A stretch of 64,000 nucleotides of DNA from Biomphalaria glabrata (GCF_947242115.1 NC_074726.1:9016270-9080269); one strand, 5' to 3'. Numbered from the stretch's first letter, positions 1-12,130 are shown. Numbers and translations: made by a program. The notes: a model not told the origin generated them from the letters alone.

Positions 1-139
1 TTAGACCATAGTGTATGTATTGTAGCCCTAAAACAATCTTAAGACCCTCAAAAAAATAGTCGACCAACTCTATGAAAGTATAGTATCTTATAAATCTAGG
101 CCATGTTTACAATGTTGACATGAGAAAAGATCGAAAGGA

Positions 140-414
140 ATTAGATCTAGATCTAATTTTAAGAACTACACTTTGCGCAGATAGTTTTTTTACTTTGACA
201 CACGAAAATACAAAACAAGGTTCATTGAATTCGTTATATAATAAAATTAACCTTCAAATGTGTGTTTCAAAAGCATTTTTTTACATAAATTTGTTCCTTA
301 TATCTGCGAATTCAGATTTCCTTACGAGCATTCTTTCATTAGACAAAACCGCAATGTTACACATCTTTGCATTCCTAGATCTAAAATTCTAATTCAACTC
401 TAAGATGATATAAC
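140..414 (+). repeat. Unclassified interspersed repeat, copy 1
   Basis: This roughly 275-bp block recurs in inverted orientation at 5571-5849 with high similarity along its whole length. One end begins with an 18-bp perfect palindrome, ATTAGATCTAGATCTAAT; the other ends near AAGATGATATAAC. I see no coding potential, convincing terminal inverted repeats or target duplication, so the class is unknown. The rest of 1-650 shows nothing else recognisable. Confidence 0.75.
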
Positions 415-654
415 TTCTCTTCCCAAAGATAGTTTTATACTTTAACAAACTAATTATAGTCCATTCGTTTCATATTTTAATCAAATTGGATTTTCTAAAG
501 CATTTTAATACATTTCGTACGCTTAAGCTGCTAAGCCGTGTTGAGATCTATTCATTCATGAATCGCCTACTAAAAATGGTCACGCAATGTGATTTAAAGC
601 CATTGCATTATGTGCACCTTATTTATTTTAATTTTTTTATCATTATCAGTTACC

Positions 655-3600
655 ATGAACGAAGAAGAGTTTGATGACATTGCAGAATTCAAGAAGACTC
701 AAGCCCACAATGAAAACGTCAATTCACGTCGCATAGGACTCTGTTGTTTCCTGTTTAGTCTTGCTTTTGTCCTGCTGGTGGTCGGAGATGTTTACCCGTT
801 TTGGACTTTACATCAGGGACGGAACTATCATTACGACCAGTACGCTTCTTACGGAGGCAATTCAGGTAACTCTAACAGTAGAGCCGGACTTACGACAGTG
901 CAAGACTGGGCAGCAGGAGGGCAATGAAGGCCTCACATAAAGGGGCCTTCAAATCGCAAAAATATTTTTAAAATTAAAATAATAATAAAAACGAATATTA
1001 AATATAACAAAATAAAGAAAATTATGTTAAAAGGATTCTATTTCTTGACATATTAAATTTTTATTTTGAATTCTTTAATATTACTTATGGCTTGTAATAT
1101 TAAACTTTAGAGGGTAAGACTCAATTAAAAAAATCTCGTTTAGAGTCCTCATTTACTTATACCTGGCACGATAGTAACTGAAATAAAAAGAGAACAGAGT
1201 ACCTTGGGCAGGTCACCTAGAAAGAATATCAGACAACATATGAGCGAAAATTGTATACAGGCAAAAAAAAAAAGGCAGGCGACCCAAAGGCAGACCCCGA
1301 ATGCGATGGAATGATGATGTGGCGGCAGATTTGTAACAGGAGATATCTGAATGAAGAGATGTGTTGAAGTAGGCCAGAGCCCTCCATAGGCTCTAGCGTC
1401 ACTGGGATGGATGGATGGATGGATGGATGGCACAAGTGTCTAGTAAGCAGATAATATATGCCAAGAAGTGTGTAAAAAAAATAAATAAATAGGAGATTAT
1501 GAGCTTCACATTTCCTATGTTCCCCAGTCTATGAGCTCATTTGCCAATCTTTGTATTTGGTGTACATCATTCTTTGACTCTCTTTTCTCTTAGTTGGCCT
1601 TCTCTTTGGCTTTGACTCTCTTTCTGTGGGTATATCTTTTAGTATCTCTCTCTTCTTTTGTCGCAATATATCTCTATTAGACTCCCGTCTCTCTAAATAG
1701 TTATCATACTTTCTCTCTCTCTCTCTGTCTCTTTATCTCTCAATCTGTTTCTATTTCCCTTCATATTCTTTACTTTCTATAGCCATTTGATTTTTTTTAA
1801 CCGCCAAGATTTTACAACGGCTAGTCCGATTACCACAGCATTTTCAAGATTTTTTTTTAATATTTAATATTTTTTCCAAATAAATGGCTATACGATTATC
1901 CAGAATCGAATTTATTAATGCTTACTTTCTTGCTAAAATATATCTTATCAGTACAAAGAGTAGCAGTTTAGTACAGTTGATTTCCGGTGTGAGTCTTCCG
2001 CCTTTTTAAACTTTGTCCAAATTGGTTCATTATACTTTGTCCAAATTGGTTCATTACACTTTGTCCAAATTGGTTCATTACACTTTGTCCAAATTGGTTC
2101 ATTACACTTTGTCCAAATTGGTTCATTACACTTTGTCCAAATTGGTTCATTACACTTTGTCCAAATTGGTTCATTACACTTTGTCCAAATTGGTTCATTA
2201 CACTTTGTCCAAATTGGTTCATTATACTTTGTCAAAATTGGTTCATTACACTTTGTCCAAATTGGTTCATTACACTTTGTCCAAATTGGTTCATTACACT
2301 TTGTCCAAATTGGTTCATTACACTTTGTCCAGATTGGTTCATTACACTTTGTCCAAATTGGTTCATTACACTTTGTCCAAATTGGTTCATTACACTTTGT
2401 CCAAATTGGTTAATTACACTTTGTCCAAATTGGTTCATTACACTTTGTCCAAATTGGTTCATTACACTTTGTCCAAATTGGTTCATTACACTTTGTCCAA
2501 AACGACTTATAAGATAGTCAATAGCGCAAGAGCGCATTGAGGCTGGCTTGTTGAGGCCAATTTTATTTTTGTATGACAATTACTTATTAATGTGTAAGTA
2601 ATGCAAACAATTAAAATATAGTAAGCTCTTATTGTAGTTGTATTCGGTGCATAGTAAGCAATACATATAAACTTAGAATCTGATAATTTTTGTCCAACGT
2701 TGGTAATTTATTAAGAGTTCTTAGTTAATCAGCTTCGCAATGTCTAATTATATTGGTGTGTTGCGAAATAATTTTTTTTTCCTTCTGTTACTTTATGCTT
2801 CTGGACACCACCAAGACTTTTCCAAACTTGTTGGCTACGTCACGATTGTGTCCCTTGTCCTTGGAGCTGCCAGCATACTCGTCAGCCTCGTCATGGTGTT
2901 TGGATCTTTCTACCCAGACATCAGAGAGTACCAGCACATTGCCTTCAGGATCAACGTAGCTATCGCTGCATTGGGAGGTAAGTTTTAAGTCAAAGAGTTC
3001 AATTGGCGAATGGGCCCAAATGAAATAGTTCCATGGGAGGTAAGTTTCAAATCAAAGAGTTCCTTTGGAGGTAAGTTTAAAATTAAAGAGTTCCATGGGA
3101 GATAAGTCCGAAATCAAAGAGTTGTAAGGGAGGTAAGCCCCAGATTAAAGAATTGTTTTTGGAAGTAATTATCAAGGATGAATTTTTCCCAGAGGCCAAG
3201 ATTTAGAGATAGATTTTTCTTACATCTATTTTGTGAAACACAGATCTCTAAGCTCCACCTGGGTTTTTCCCATCATAACGAGATCGGAGGCCGAGCTCAA
3301 GAGGGGTTTCTATGTATATACATACTGTTCACCAGAATAGACATATGCTTTATTTTGTCTGGTATTTAGCATGATCCCTAAAAACATTTGTTTAGACTAT
3401 CATGTAAACTGTATTTCTACTTTTTGTTTTTCACTTAGGTGTTCACGCCCTACATGCGTGTGTCATATTTTTGGTAGACGTCTACGCCATGAGTCCCAGC
3501 ATACCACACAACACAGTGCCCGGTTGGTCATTCTATCTCGTATTCGCCAGCGGCCTCGTGGAGCTCATCGGCGGCTGGCTTTGCAGCACCCTGGAGTACC

Positions 3601-3656
3601 ACTTCACCGAGATGGTGGAACATGTGGACCACGTGGACATCTTTCAGAATCACTGA
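655..3656 (+). CDS. TS1: four-transmembrane protein, 3 exons
   Basis: Coding exons are 655-865, 2816-2977 and 3439-3656 (591 bp, 196 aa). Intron 1 has a GTAACT donor and intron 2 a GTAAGT donor; acceptors end in AAG and TTAG. Both introns are phase 1, and the frame is open across all three exons, closing at TGA 3654-3656. The protein has an acidic roughly 25-residue N-terminus and four hydrophobic segments: about 29-52, 75-98, 110-135 and 150-170. The short last segment is His-rich. This is claudin/PMP22-like topology, but the claudin cysteine pair in the first loop is absent, so the family is not assigned. The 162-bp middle exon and intron phases match TS2 and TS4, showing common descent, although the sequence is the most divergent of the set. 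A pyrimidine-AG (648-649) lies just before the ATG, so an untranslated leader exon is likely. The intron 1 acceptor is less certain than the others. Confidence 0.82.
1185..1435 (+). mobile_element. LINE 3' end with (GGAT)n tail, in TS1 intron 1
   Basis: The + strand encodes GRPRMRWNDDV, a motif typical of the C-terminus of several LINE ORF2 proteins, followed by non-coding sequence and a (GGAT)n tail at 1409-1430. It is 5'-truncated and carries stop codons. It lies in the sense orientation inside intron 1 of TS1. Confidence 0.65.
2009..2505. repeat. 24-bp minisatellite in TS1 intron 1
   Basis: About 20.5 head-to-tail units of ACTTTGTCCAAATTGGTTCA plus TTAC (24 bp) with very few substitutions. 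Because 24 is a multiple of three and the unit lacks stops, frames stay open on both strands (8-residue periodic peptides). These are not taken as genes. The high homogeneity suggests recent expansion or conversion. Confidence 0.95.
2972..3175 (+). repeat. 31-bp array seeded by the TS1 intron 2 splice donor
   Basis: The exon 2/intron 2 junction GGGAG|GTAAGTTT is repeated downstream. GTAAGT or near-copies lie at 2978 (the real donor), 3040, 3071, 3101 (GATAAGT), 3133 (GTAAGC) and about 3164, with spacings of 62, 31, 30, 32 and 31 bp. Each unit continues with AAATCAAAGAGTTCC or a variant. The first 62-bp gap fits two units, one decayed. The repeat includes the last exonic bases, so some decoys match the true donor on both sides of the cut. 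Confidence 0.85.
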
Positions 3657-4929
3657 ATAGGTCAGCAACATGACATCTCAGCAAGACAAGGATAGCTCTG
3701 CTTAAAGAGTGAAATCTCTACATAAAATAACACATCTATAATTAAAAAAAACACTGAACACATGCTATAACGCAATACTTCGCAAATACTTTTCATTAGC
3801 CAATCTCCCTATTTTAATCACATATGAAGTAGCAACAGGTAAAGATGATTTTTTTGTCATTAAAGTTTTTACCTGGCTCCCAATTACATTCGAGTCCGGT
3901 TTATCGAACCACATCAGAACGCAACCGTTTTGGTCATATAACAAGTTGGCTCTTTTAACCGGATTCTATTGCAATTTAGGATTCTAACAAAATAACTTGC
4001 TGGTTTAATTAACCAGCTTCTTCTGTTTACGTTGAATTCCAATAAGTTGGTTTATTAAAATTTTCCATAATACTTAAATCCCATAATTTTTTTACATAAT
4101 TCTCGAAATTGGTGTGAATAAGAGAAATCCAATTACCAACTGAGCACCATACACACACTGAAATCGTATGAGATAACAATAATTTAGATCCCATGATAAT
4201 TGTATAACTTGAAACTCAAATAATGTTTAGATGTATTATATATGATGTAAATATGTAAAATATAGCTGTAAATGTTCTAATTATTTAAGGCATTTCATGT
4301 ACACGCCAGGCTTCATATATTCTGGACTCTTAGTATCTCAAGACTTTTTAGAAACTCCTGTCGTTTTTTTTTAAATCCCATATAAATAATAAATGTGTAG
4401 TTTGCAGTCTATGCTTGGTTACTTATTCTTAACATTACAGTTATGAAGGAAACAAACTCTTGGTGGCAAGTTTTGTATTTAGACATTCTGATCCATATAC
4501 TGGCATATGCAGTTGAACATAGAACTTTCTTAAATATATTGCGTATGTTTGTAAATAAGTGTACATTTCAGTAAATGTAAGATAATAAGATTCTTATGTT
4601 ACATTTGTATTGCTTTGTGTTTTAAATATCAAAGTGATTTTGTTCTTCAGTTTCATTTCTAATATATATATATTAATTCCCGGAACTCCAGGCCCATAAA
4701 CTCTTCCATTAATATGCATTTTAGAACCATTCGGGGGAGATCCAAACTTGTGGATATAATCTTTTTCTGTAGCACATCAGCCGTGACGGGGGAGATCCAA
4801 ACTTGTGGATATAATATTTTTCTGTAGCACATCAGCCGTGAGACGACATCTGGGGAAAAAGCAGTTTGTAGATTATGACTCGTTGGTTGGGTCACCATCT
4901 GTCCCCACCCAAAAACCACTCTGTTTGTA
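3657..4929. other. TS1 3' flank, AT-rich, no further gene seen
   Basis: There is no recognisable gene after the TS1 stop. The only structure seen is an almost perfect tandem duplication of 55 bp at about 4732-4841 (units starting CGGGGGAGATCCAAAC at 4732 and 4787). A possible ATTAAA poly(A) signal at 3741 is weak. Confidence 0.5.
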
Positions 4930-5240
4930 GACTCCTTATCATTGCCAGGTTAGCTGACATAAAAGAGAGCACTTTGTTGCATGCGACCTCAGAACGAGAT
5001 AGCCGGAGGTCACTCACAAATACACATTGGAGACCCCCAAAAAATCCGATGCCGAGGACAGACGCAGACGGCGAAAAAGAAAATCATTAATCGGCCTCCG
5101 GCGGACAATGGCTATGCTTGCCCTGGATGTGGCAAAATTTGTAGGTCACAGGGCTGCGTAATCACGGGAAATACTGCATTCCTCATTAATTTTTGGACTC
5201 GAAGTCAAGCTTTATTATTATTGCTAGGTATAGGGGGTAT
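4930..5240 (+). mobile_element. LINE C-terminal fragment with Cys-His finger
   Basis: The translated + strand contains YACPGCGKICRSQGC near 5112-5156, the start of the Cys-His finger that ends some LINE ORF2 proteins. The stretch at about 4935-5010 reappears inverted at 63895-63995. Related finger tails lie at 20560-20690 and 53165-53475. Degraded and 5'-truncated. Confidence 0.6.
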
Positions 5241-5534
5241 TCAAAACTAATTGTCAACAAGTGTTTTTAAAATATTTTAAAACTATATTCCTAACATAAT
5301 CTGGTGCTTTTAAATTGATACATGTACCTTTTTTCAAACTTTTACATTGTTTCTATCTAACTTTGCTACTGAATGAAAATAATACTCTTATTATTTTATA
5401 GCGTGTTGGAATGAACATACTAGCGACACTAATGCAGGACAAGAATAAATGGTAAAGAAACTGAAGATAAGATAGTAGCTTGTTCACGTGGAGCTCAGCA
5501 TGAATTAAATACATTTTCTATTTCCTACTCTTAG

Positions 5535-5965
5535 TTTGGTGGCTGAGCGGTAAAGGGCTTGGCTCGGGAGTTATATCATCTTAAAGTTGAATTAGAGTTT
5601 TAGACCTAGGAATGCAAAGATGTGTAACATTACGGTATTGTCTAATGAAAGAATGCTCGTCAAGACTTCTAAATTCGCAGATATAAGGAACAAATTTATG
5701 TAAAAAATGCTTTTGAAACACAAATTTGAAGGTTAATTTTATTAAATAATGAAATCAATGAACCTTGTTTTGTATTTTAGTGCGTCAAAGTAAAAAACTA
5801 TCTGCACAAAGTGTAGTTCTTAAAATTAGATCTTGATCTAATCTTGGTCCCGGGTTCGAATCCTGGTAAAGACTGGGATTTTTAATTTCGGGATCTTTGG
5901 GCGCCTCTCAGTCTACCTAGCTCTGTATAGCTATCTCTATAGCCATAGAAAGAAACCCTGCAGCT
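5535..5965 (+). mobile_element. tRNA-derived SINE (family 1), interrupted
   Basis: It begins GGTGGCTGAGCGGTAAAG (A-box-like) and has the B-box-like GGGTTCGAATCCTGG after 5850, followed by the family body (CGGGATCTTTGGGCGCCTC). The two halves of the tRNA-like head are separated by a foreign 279-bp repeat at 5571-5849, so this copy must be older than that insertion. Confidence 0.8.
5571..5849 (-). repeat. Unclassified interspersed repeat, copy 2, nested in a SINE
   Basis: Reverse complement of the block at 140-414 along its full length, with scattered substitutions. It lies between the A-box and B-box of a tRNA-derived SINE. The sharp SINE junctions define both ends well, but no clear target duplication is visible. 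Confidence 0.75.
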
Positions 5966-8900
5966 TGTTGTATTTGGACGATGTTCAAGCAGGACCATCA
6001 TCAATTATTTTCACGGGTATTTCCAGGGGTGTAACAAAGTTACTGTGTTTAGGAACAGTTTGTTAGGATGAAGGAAGGATAGTGTTCGTAGACAGTTGCG
6101 GCTTATAGTTTCAGTATGATTGCTATGACTCTTTTTCAACCAAAAAGAATCCTTAGATTTTGTGATAAAAATATATTTAAAAAATCACTAGTGGCAAATT
6201 CAAAAGTAAAAAAAAAATTAATCAAAAGCGTAATGGACCTCATTCACCAAAAAAAAAAAAACCAACTGTCACATGATGACCATTAATAAAACAATGAAAA
6301 AATACGGTCACGTGATATCCAAAAAAAATGTAAGAAAATTTCCTTATGAATAATAAAGATTATTATTATTATTACCATTATTTTGAATCCCAATTAGATC
6401 GTAAGCTGTATAGAATAGATAGGGAAGAGCATGAAATAGTGTTTGTTTACGGTTGGTGAATGAAGTCCATTGTAATCCAGCTTTACCTGTCCCTTTGTCT
6501 GTTATTTTGTTAACCCCCCACACATCTGACAACCGCCTCTCTCTTTATGCTTCTCTGTCTTTATGTTGTCCTCCAATAGCTTTCTCTGTCTGCCTCTCTC
6601 TCTCTTTACACTCCTGATATTTCAGAATAGATTTTACGAACCCTGAGGCTCTTGCTATAAAGCCGTAGAGTTTTACCTTGTTTTTAAGCAAAGCTTATAT
6701 CAAGTCTGTCCGTCTGGTAAAAATTCATAGATGTTATCTCTCCCACGCCTATTCTCGGATAGATTTGAAACTTTGCACAATTATAAATTTGCATAGACAA
6801 GACATGAATCAATAAAAATAACCAATAAATGAATAACTAATTAATAATATTAATGATATAATTAATTGGTAATTAATTATTTGAATTTATACCATCAGTA
6901 TTTACAGCTATGTCTAAATGTGTAGGGTTTGGTCCCCTTAAACACTCGTACACGTTATTTTTACCACATCCATTATCGGGTTACGCTGAAAAAAACAGTT
7001 ATTAATTGTACCTAACAAAACATGAATCGAATAAAAAATTAAACAATTAGTCAATCAATTATTGGTAATTAATTATTTTGTTTGATAACGAATAAAGGAA
7101 ATAACTTTTACATTGTTGAATGATATAGTTGTAAGTTGTATTATTGCAATTATTGTCTTACTAGCCGACCCGCGGCGTAGCATGCGCCGCTTTTTAGTGA
7201 CGGGTGAACACTTCACGAAAGACACAGTTGTCCAATTTGGGTGGGTTTGGGCAAACGACTGTGTCTGCATGCCTGGAGAGCGAGAAAAGCGCAGGTGCGA
7301 ACGGGAGTGGGCGGGAGGAGGGTTAGAGAGTCGGCGTACGTGCGTTGTGTCCCGCATGGTTGGGCCACCTAGAGAATTATATATACAGAAGTTACAGAAG
7401 AAGAAGATTACTTGTTCTCCCCCCCCCTCCTCTTTTTTCTTTTGAGCCGCGCTCTGTCACAGCGAGAGTTACGTGGGATAACTCTAGTCTAACTAGCAGA
7501 AATAAAAGAATTATCTTTCCATGTCTTTTTATTGAGAGTTGGAGAGTCGGCGTGCGTGCATGGTTGGGCGACGTAGAGAATTATATATACAGATTATTGT
7601 CCGCTTTTCAATGGTTATTACCCCCTAGGCATTGTAAGTTTTGAGTATAAGTATTCGTTATTCCAAGAAGATGATTTTAGATGTCTTTTATTTTTCTTGA
7701 CTTTGAATATTTGGGCACGTTAATGTATTAAAAAGTCGTGCTTCATTTTTCATTTCATTACTGCCTTTTTGTAATAGTTTCCTTGATAATTATGCATTAT
7801 TTTAACACATTTTTAAAAATTGTTTTTAGTCAGAGCAAATGTTTAACGTTCCACTGCGTTGTCATTCAAATAAGCGGCTTTTAAAAATTTCTTTAGAGCG
7901 TTTAAGATATTCGCTCTATATACATTATTATACAAAAAGTAGTGAAGTGAAACGAATGCTCTTTACAAAAAGAAAAAAAAAAGGTTGTATGTATTACATC
8001 CTCAAGTTGCAAGCAAGAGTTGTTTCTGACATAAAGAAAGTTTATAAATAAACATAACGGTGAAAATATGAGATCCTATGAAATAGCGACTAGACTACAA
8101 ATAAAATGTATGTAGATCATCTTGAGATTCGGTTAACATTTGGCTTCGCTCGGTGTTCAATTTAGTTCTTAAGGTGATTATTTAGGTTTTATGTTGCACA
8201 AAAATATTTCTATTGAAAAAAAAAATCAATTGTTATTGCTTGTTGTATAGTGTTGTTGGCCTTACTGGGGGTGGCCTTGCAGTTCAATGAAAGTGTTATG
8301 TGTATTTATTATAAGTTAAAGACCTACGAAAGTTATATTTACCCATGGGCGTAGCCGGGAGGAGTTGGGGCTCAACCCCTCGAGAAATAAAATATTCCCC
8401 CCCCCCCCACTCGGAAACATTTGACCCACTTATTTATTATCTTACAAGTCGCAGAGCTTCATTGATAAAGTAAATTTAACGAGACTTCAAGCAACAGTCT
8501 TAGAAAAAAAAGCATGCTATTGTCACCAAGTGTCATCGAAGGAGGGGGGGGGGGGCTGTGAGGTGTGAGGTTCAAACCTCTCTCCCTAAAAAATAAAAAA
8601 AAAATTAAAGCAATACTAGTGTTACAAAAATTCATGATCGTAGCAATGGGAAAGGGGATTAAGCATCACTTCCTCCCACTAAATACTTCAAAGAATTGGT
8701 TACGGCGTTACTACCAATGGGATCCATTAACAAAACGTATCTCATTCTCCCCGCACACTTCCTTTTATTTTTTTATTTTTGGTTTTTACTTCTTAACTTC
8801 TGATACACTTGCTGAAGATCTTGAAACATGCGTTGTTACCAGCGTTTCTTACCTAGCAGATCACCTTCAACCACTAAGAGTTTTGTGTAAGACACAAACT

Positions 8901-9317
8901 TTTTTTGTTTGTTGTAATTTCGATTAATCTTGTTTACATTTTTTTTCCTATGTCTGAATTCATTTTTTTTCTTTTTTACATGCATTTTATGAAAGTTTTC
9001 ACTATGTACGATTCATCTATACAGCTTCAAAATTCTTGAGCACTGTTTAGGAGGATGCGATTCTCGAAAATGGCTGTAACTATTTTCCTAGAAATTGGAC
9101 TCTTTGTGTATATCTTAAGGAAAAGATTTACTAGCTAGTCGGCCTCACTGGGAAAACAGTTATAATTTTTCAAAATATATAAAAAAAAAGAATAGCTAGA
9201 GAATCTTTATCTTGCACAGATTACGTCTTCGGGTATTTTCCCTTGTAGGTCCAATTCATTAAAGAGTTGAATAATTTAATAGACGTTCAGGAACATTTTG
9301 CGCAACTTTTTTTTAAC
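5966..9317. other. Repeat-rich spacer without a recognised gene
   Basis: At 6335-6373 is a LINE-type 3' end ending in (ATT)n. At 6685-6885 and 6945-7115 lie two copies of an AT-rich repeat (CTTATATCAA start, TTAATTAATT core). At 7160-7600 is a GC-rich repeat beginning CTAGCCGACCCGCGGCGTAG, in which a stretch of about 60 bp (7321-7385) recurs at 7539-7596. At 8345-8600 is a G/C-rich repeat of the GGCGTAGC type. At 9120-9300 is a block that returns, diverged, at 9945-10110. Open frames here have no supporting features. Confidence 0.55.
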
Positions 9318-9580
9318 TCGCACGCTGGCTTAGCGGTAAGGCGCTTGGCTTCCGAACATGAAGGTCCCGGGTTCAAATCCTGATGAAGACTGCGAATTTT
9401 TCTTTCGGGATTTTTATAGCGCCTCTGAGTCCGCCCAGCTTTGATGGGTACCTGACATGAACTGGGAAAAGTAAAGGCAGTTGGTCGTTAGGCTGTCCAC
9501 ATAACATCCTCGTTAACAACAGAAACACGTGACCTTTACAACATAATCCCTATAGATCGCATGGTCTGAAAAGGGGCACT
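9318..9580 (+). mobile_element. tRNA-derived SINE (family 1)
   Basis: The tRNA-like head has GCTTAGCGGTAAGGCGCTTGG and GGGTTCAAATCCTG. The body includes GGGATTTTTATAGCGCCTC, CCTCGTTAAC and ATAGATCGCATGGTCTG. Matching copies lie at 32134-32405 (-) and 54628-54893 (+). Confidence 0.85.
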
Positions 9581-10439
9581 TTACTAGCTTTGCTTCTTCT
9601 AACCCTGAACCTAAAAGCCTATTATTAGTATATTATATTCTTTGGTTCTGAGTAGATTAATAGAAACATTTAACGAGGATTTTTGTGCTGCTGGAAGAGG
9701 GAATTAGGGTGAGGTAGAATATGTTCCATTCTTTTTTTTTCAAATCTATCATTCTTTAGTTATAAAGAGCACAATGTTAGCTCATCTGCTTCAATTCCAT
9801 TCAATAGGCACCTTCGTGGAAACTAAAACCTAAGACATGGGATCTAAACTCAAAACCTTGATGTACTCAGTTATCAGAAACGGCTTTAACAATTTGTAAC
9901 AGTTGATGTATAGAGATCTGGTTGGTGAAAGAATGATCAGCTCGTTGGCCACCCTGGGAAAACTTTAGTTTGAACGTTGTAATTTTTTAAAAGAATAAAA
10001 AGAAATTTAAATTTGGCTAGAGAACTTGAAAATATCTGTGTATTTTCTTAATCCTTTCAAGATCTTAATGAATTAATGTTCAGGAACATTGTGCGCACCG
10101 TGTTCAAAGTCTTGATCTAAATGGCGATCATTAGAATATTATATAAAGTCTAGAAGATATATACATTCGCTTATCATCCGGCAGTTGTTTCCGGAAAGGG
10201 GGAGGGGTAGAATATGGCAGGATAAAAATTGTTACAGTTTTTTAGTTTTTAAAAATATCTAACATTCATTAGTTGTCACTGGCAAAATAGTCTTGTATAA
10301 AGGATGTATTGATTTTGTTAAAATATATTATTATTTTGATCTTTTAATTTTTTTATTTATTTTACTTGTTTAATCGGAAACATAATAGCTTGTCACAATG
10401 CAATACGAGCCTTTCAAAAGCTACCTATATATAGATTTC

Positions 10440-10780
10440 TAAGAACTCCATACCCAGTCGTGTGGTAAGTAAAAACAGGATACTACCTGAGTTGACCGCT
10501 CCAAATCCGATGTCATGTACAAACCTGTCCGTCAAGGAGCATACAGCGTTTAGAATAAGTAGGTCATTACGCTACGAGACGTAACTATTCCAGGAATGAA
10601 TTCTAGATCTAGTACAACTCGGGTAGCTACGCCTCAACTAGGCCACGTGATTCTCGGAACTGCAACAGACAACCAGGTTAGTAGCCTGGTATGCGACCTT
10701 GTCCCATGTGAACATGTGCTCGACACAGGTTCGGATTTAAGTATCTGGAGTCCCATGGGCAGACTTTTGTAAAGTCCCTT
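10440..10780 (+). mobile_element. Fossil fragment of an LTR element with protease-like motif
   Basis: One frame reads through a segment ending in VLDTGSDLSIWS, the active-site pattern of retroelement aspartic proteases. Only this short piece is recognisable; no LTR, RT or integrase lies nearby. An old, broken fragment of uncertain family (Ty3/gypsy-like by guess). Confidence 0.45.
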
Positions 10781-11616
10781 ACATTTTTTCCAAATCTAAA
10801 ATTAAGATCCACTTATGAAAGAAAATACTTAGGTCTAAAAACATGCTCTATTTTAGAAGAAAGGCATAGAGCTCTGGAATGTTTTATCTCAATTTTCCTT
10901 TAAAAAAAATGTATGCTTTTAATGCAATTGAATTAGAGGAGGGCAAGGCTTTTGGTAGACGAACTGTCATAAATCGGAGCTGTATTTACTTACTTCGAGC
11001 ATGCTACAAGCGTACACTTCTTAATCACGACACTGTTACCCGCCATAAAAATGCGAAGCAAAAATATTAACAAACTGTAAGAACAAAATGAAAGTTCCCG
11101 ACCCTTCGAAATTCAGATATACTTTTATCTCTTTTGTGAAGGCCTCTTTCTTGTGGAGGACCAGTGGCTTAGGACCCGCATACCCTCCCTTAAATCCAGC
11201 CCTGGCTCCACGGTTCGAGGGCTGAGAAATGTGTGAGTTGCGTAGAATGAGGAGCGGTTAAGGATCGGATCTCTTGATTGATTGTTTGGAACAAACTGAA
11301 CACTAATGCAATATAATAGTAATTCAAATGTGAATTTCGTTCGAAGATAAAGAACTGGTGGGATTTACAGGAACTAAGCATTTTTATTTGGAAGTAGATC
11401 AAACTTTAACTTCTAAGTGATTGATTTACGTATCGCAACCTCTGTAGTAAGACTGATACAACAGACAAATACAAAATCACAAGGGTGCATATAAAGAAAA
11501 AAATTTGAAGAGGTGATGAAGGAGATATAAAGACAGAAACAAAAAAAACGACCAAAAGAGAAACAAGAGAAACAAAGACATGCATTTAGTGAAAGCAACT
11601 GGAGGCTAAGTTAAAG

Positions 11617-11617
11617 T

Positions 11618-11648
<31 letters not shown>

Positions 11649-11909
11649 GGAGAGACTAAGGATATGGAGAATTAAAGAGGAAAGAAAAAGAAAAACAGCA
11701 GGAGACAGAAAGTCAAATGCAGATAGAGCAAAAAAAGAGACACACACAGAGAGAGAGAGAGACTAAAAGAGAAAGAAATTGAGAAATTTGACAAATGAGG
11801 AGAGGTTGAGAGACAGAGAGAAACAGCAAGAAAGAAAGAGAGAAAAAAACAGTGAAAGAGAGAGACAGCAAAACAGCACTAGAGAAAGAGAGAGAGTAAG
11901 AAAAACAAC

Positions 11910-11949
<40 letters not shown>

Positions 11950-12130
11950 GCGAGAGAGAATGAGTAGAGTAAGAAGGAGAGATAGAGAAAAACATCTAAA
12001 GTAAGAGAAGGAAAGAAAGAGAGAAACAGTAAAGAAGAAAGAGAGGGAGAAAGAAAAAGAGTAACAGCGAAAAAGAGAGAGAGAAAAAGAGAGAGAGAAA
12101 GAAAAACTTAGAGAGAAAGAGCCAGAGAAA
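11617..12130. repeat. Long polypurine tract
   Basis: About 515 bp with almost only A and G on the + strand, including pure (GA)n runs at 11618-11643 and 11910-11944. The - strand reading frame (Ser/Phe/Leu-rich) over this tract is a composition artefact. Such tracts can form triplex DNA and slip in replication. Confidence 0.9.

Noticed and set aside
1948-2579. Open frames of 84-175 residues on both strands
   Set aside because: They are read-through of the 24-bp minisatellite, whose length is a multiple of three; inside TS1 intron 1.
8565-8927. 120-residue + strand frame
   Set aside because: Begins in G/C-rich repeat, no motif, no flanking exons; most likely chance.
9340-9400. Possible tRNA genes (here and at 5540, 18751, 25524, 32380, 50231, 54640)
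   Set aside because: They share non-tRNA bodies with each other and lack full cloverleaf pairing by eye; they are SINE heads or relics.
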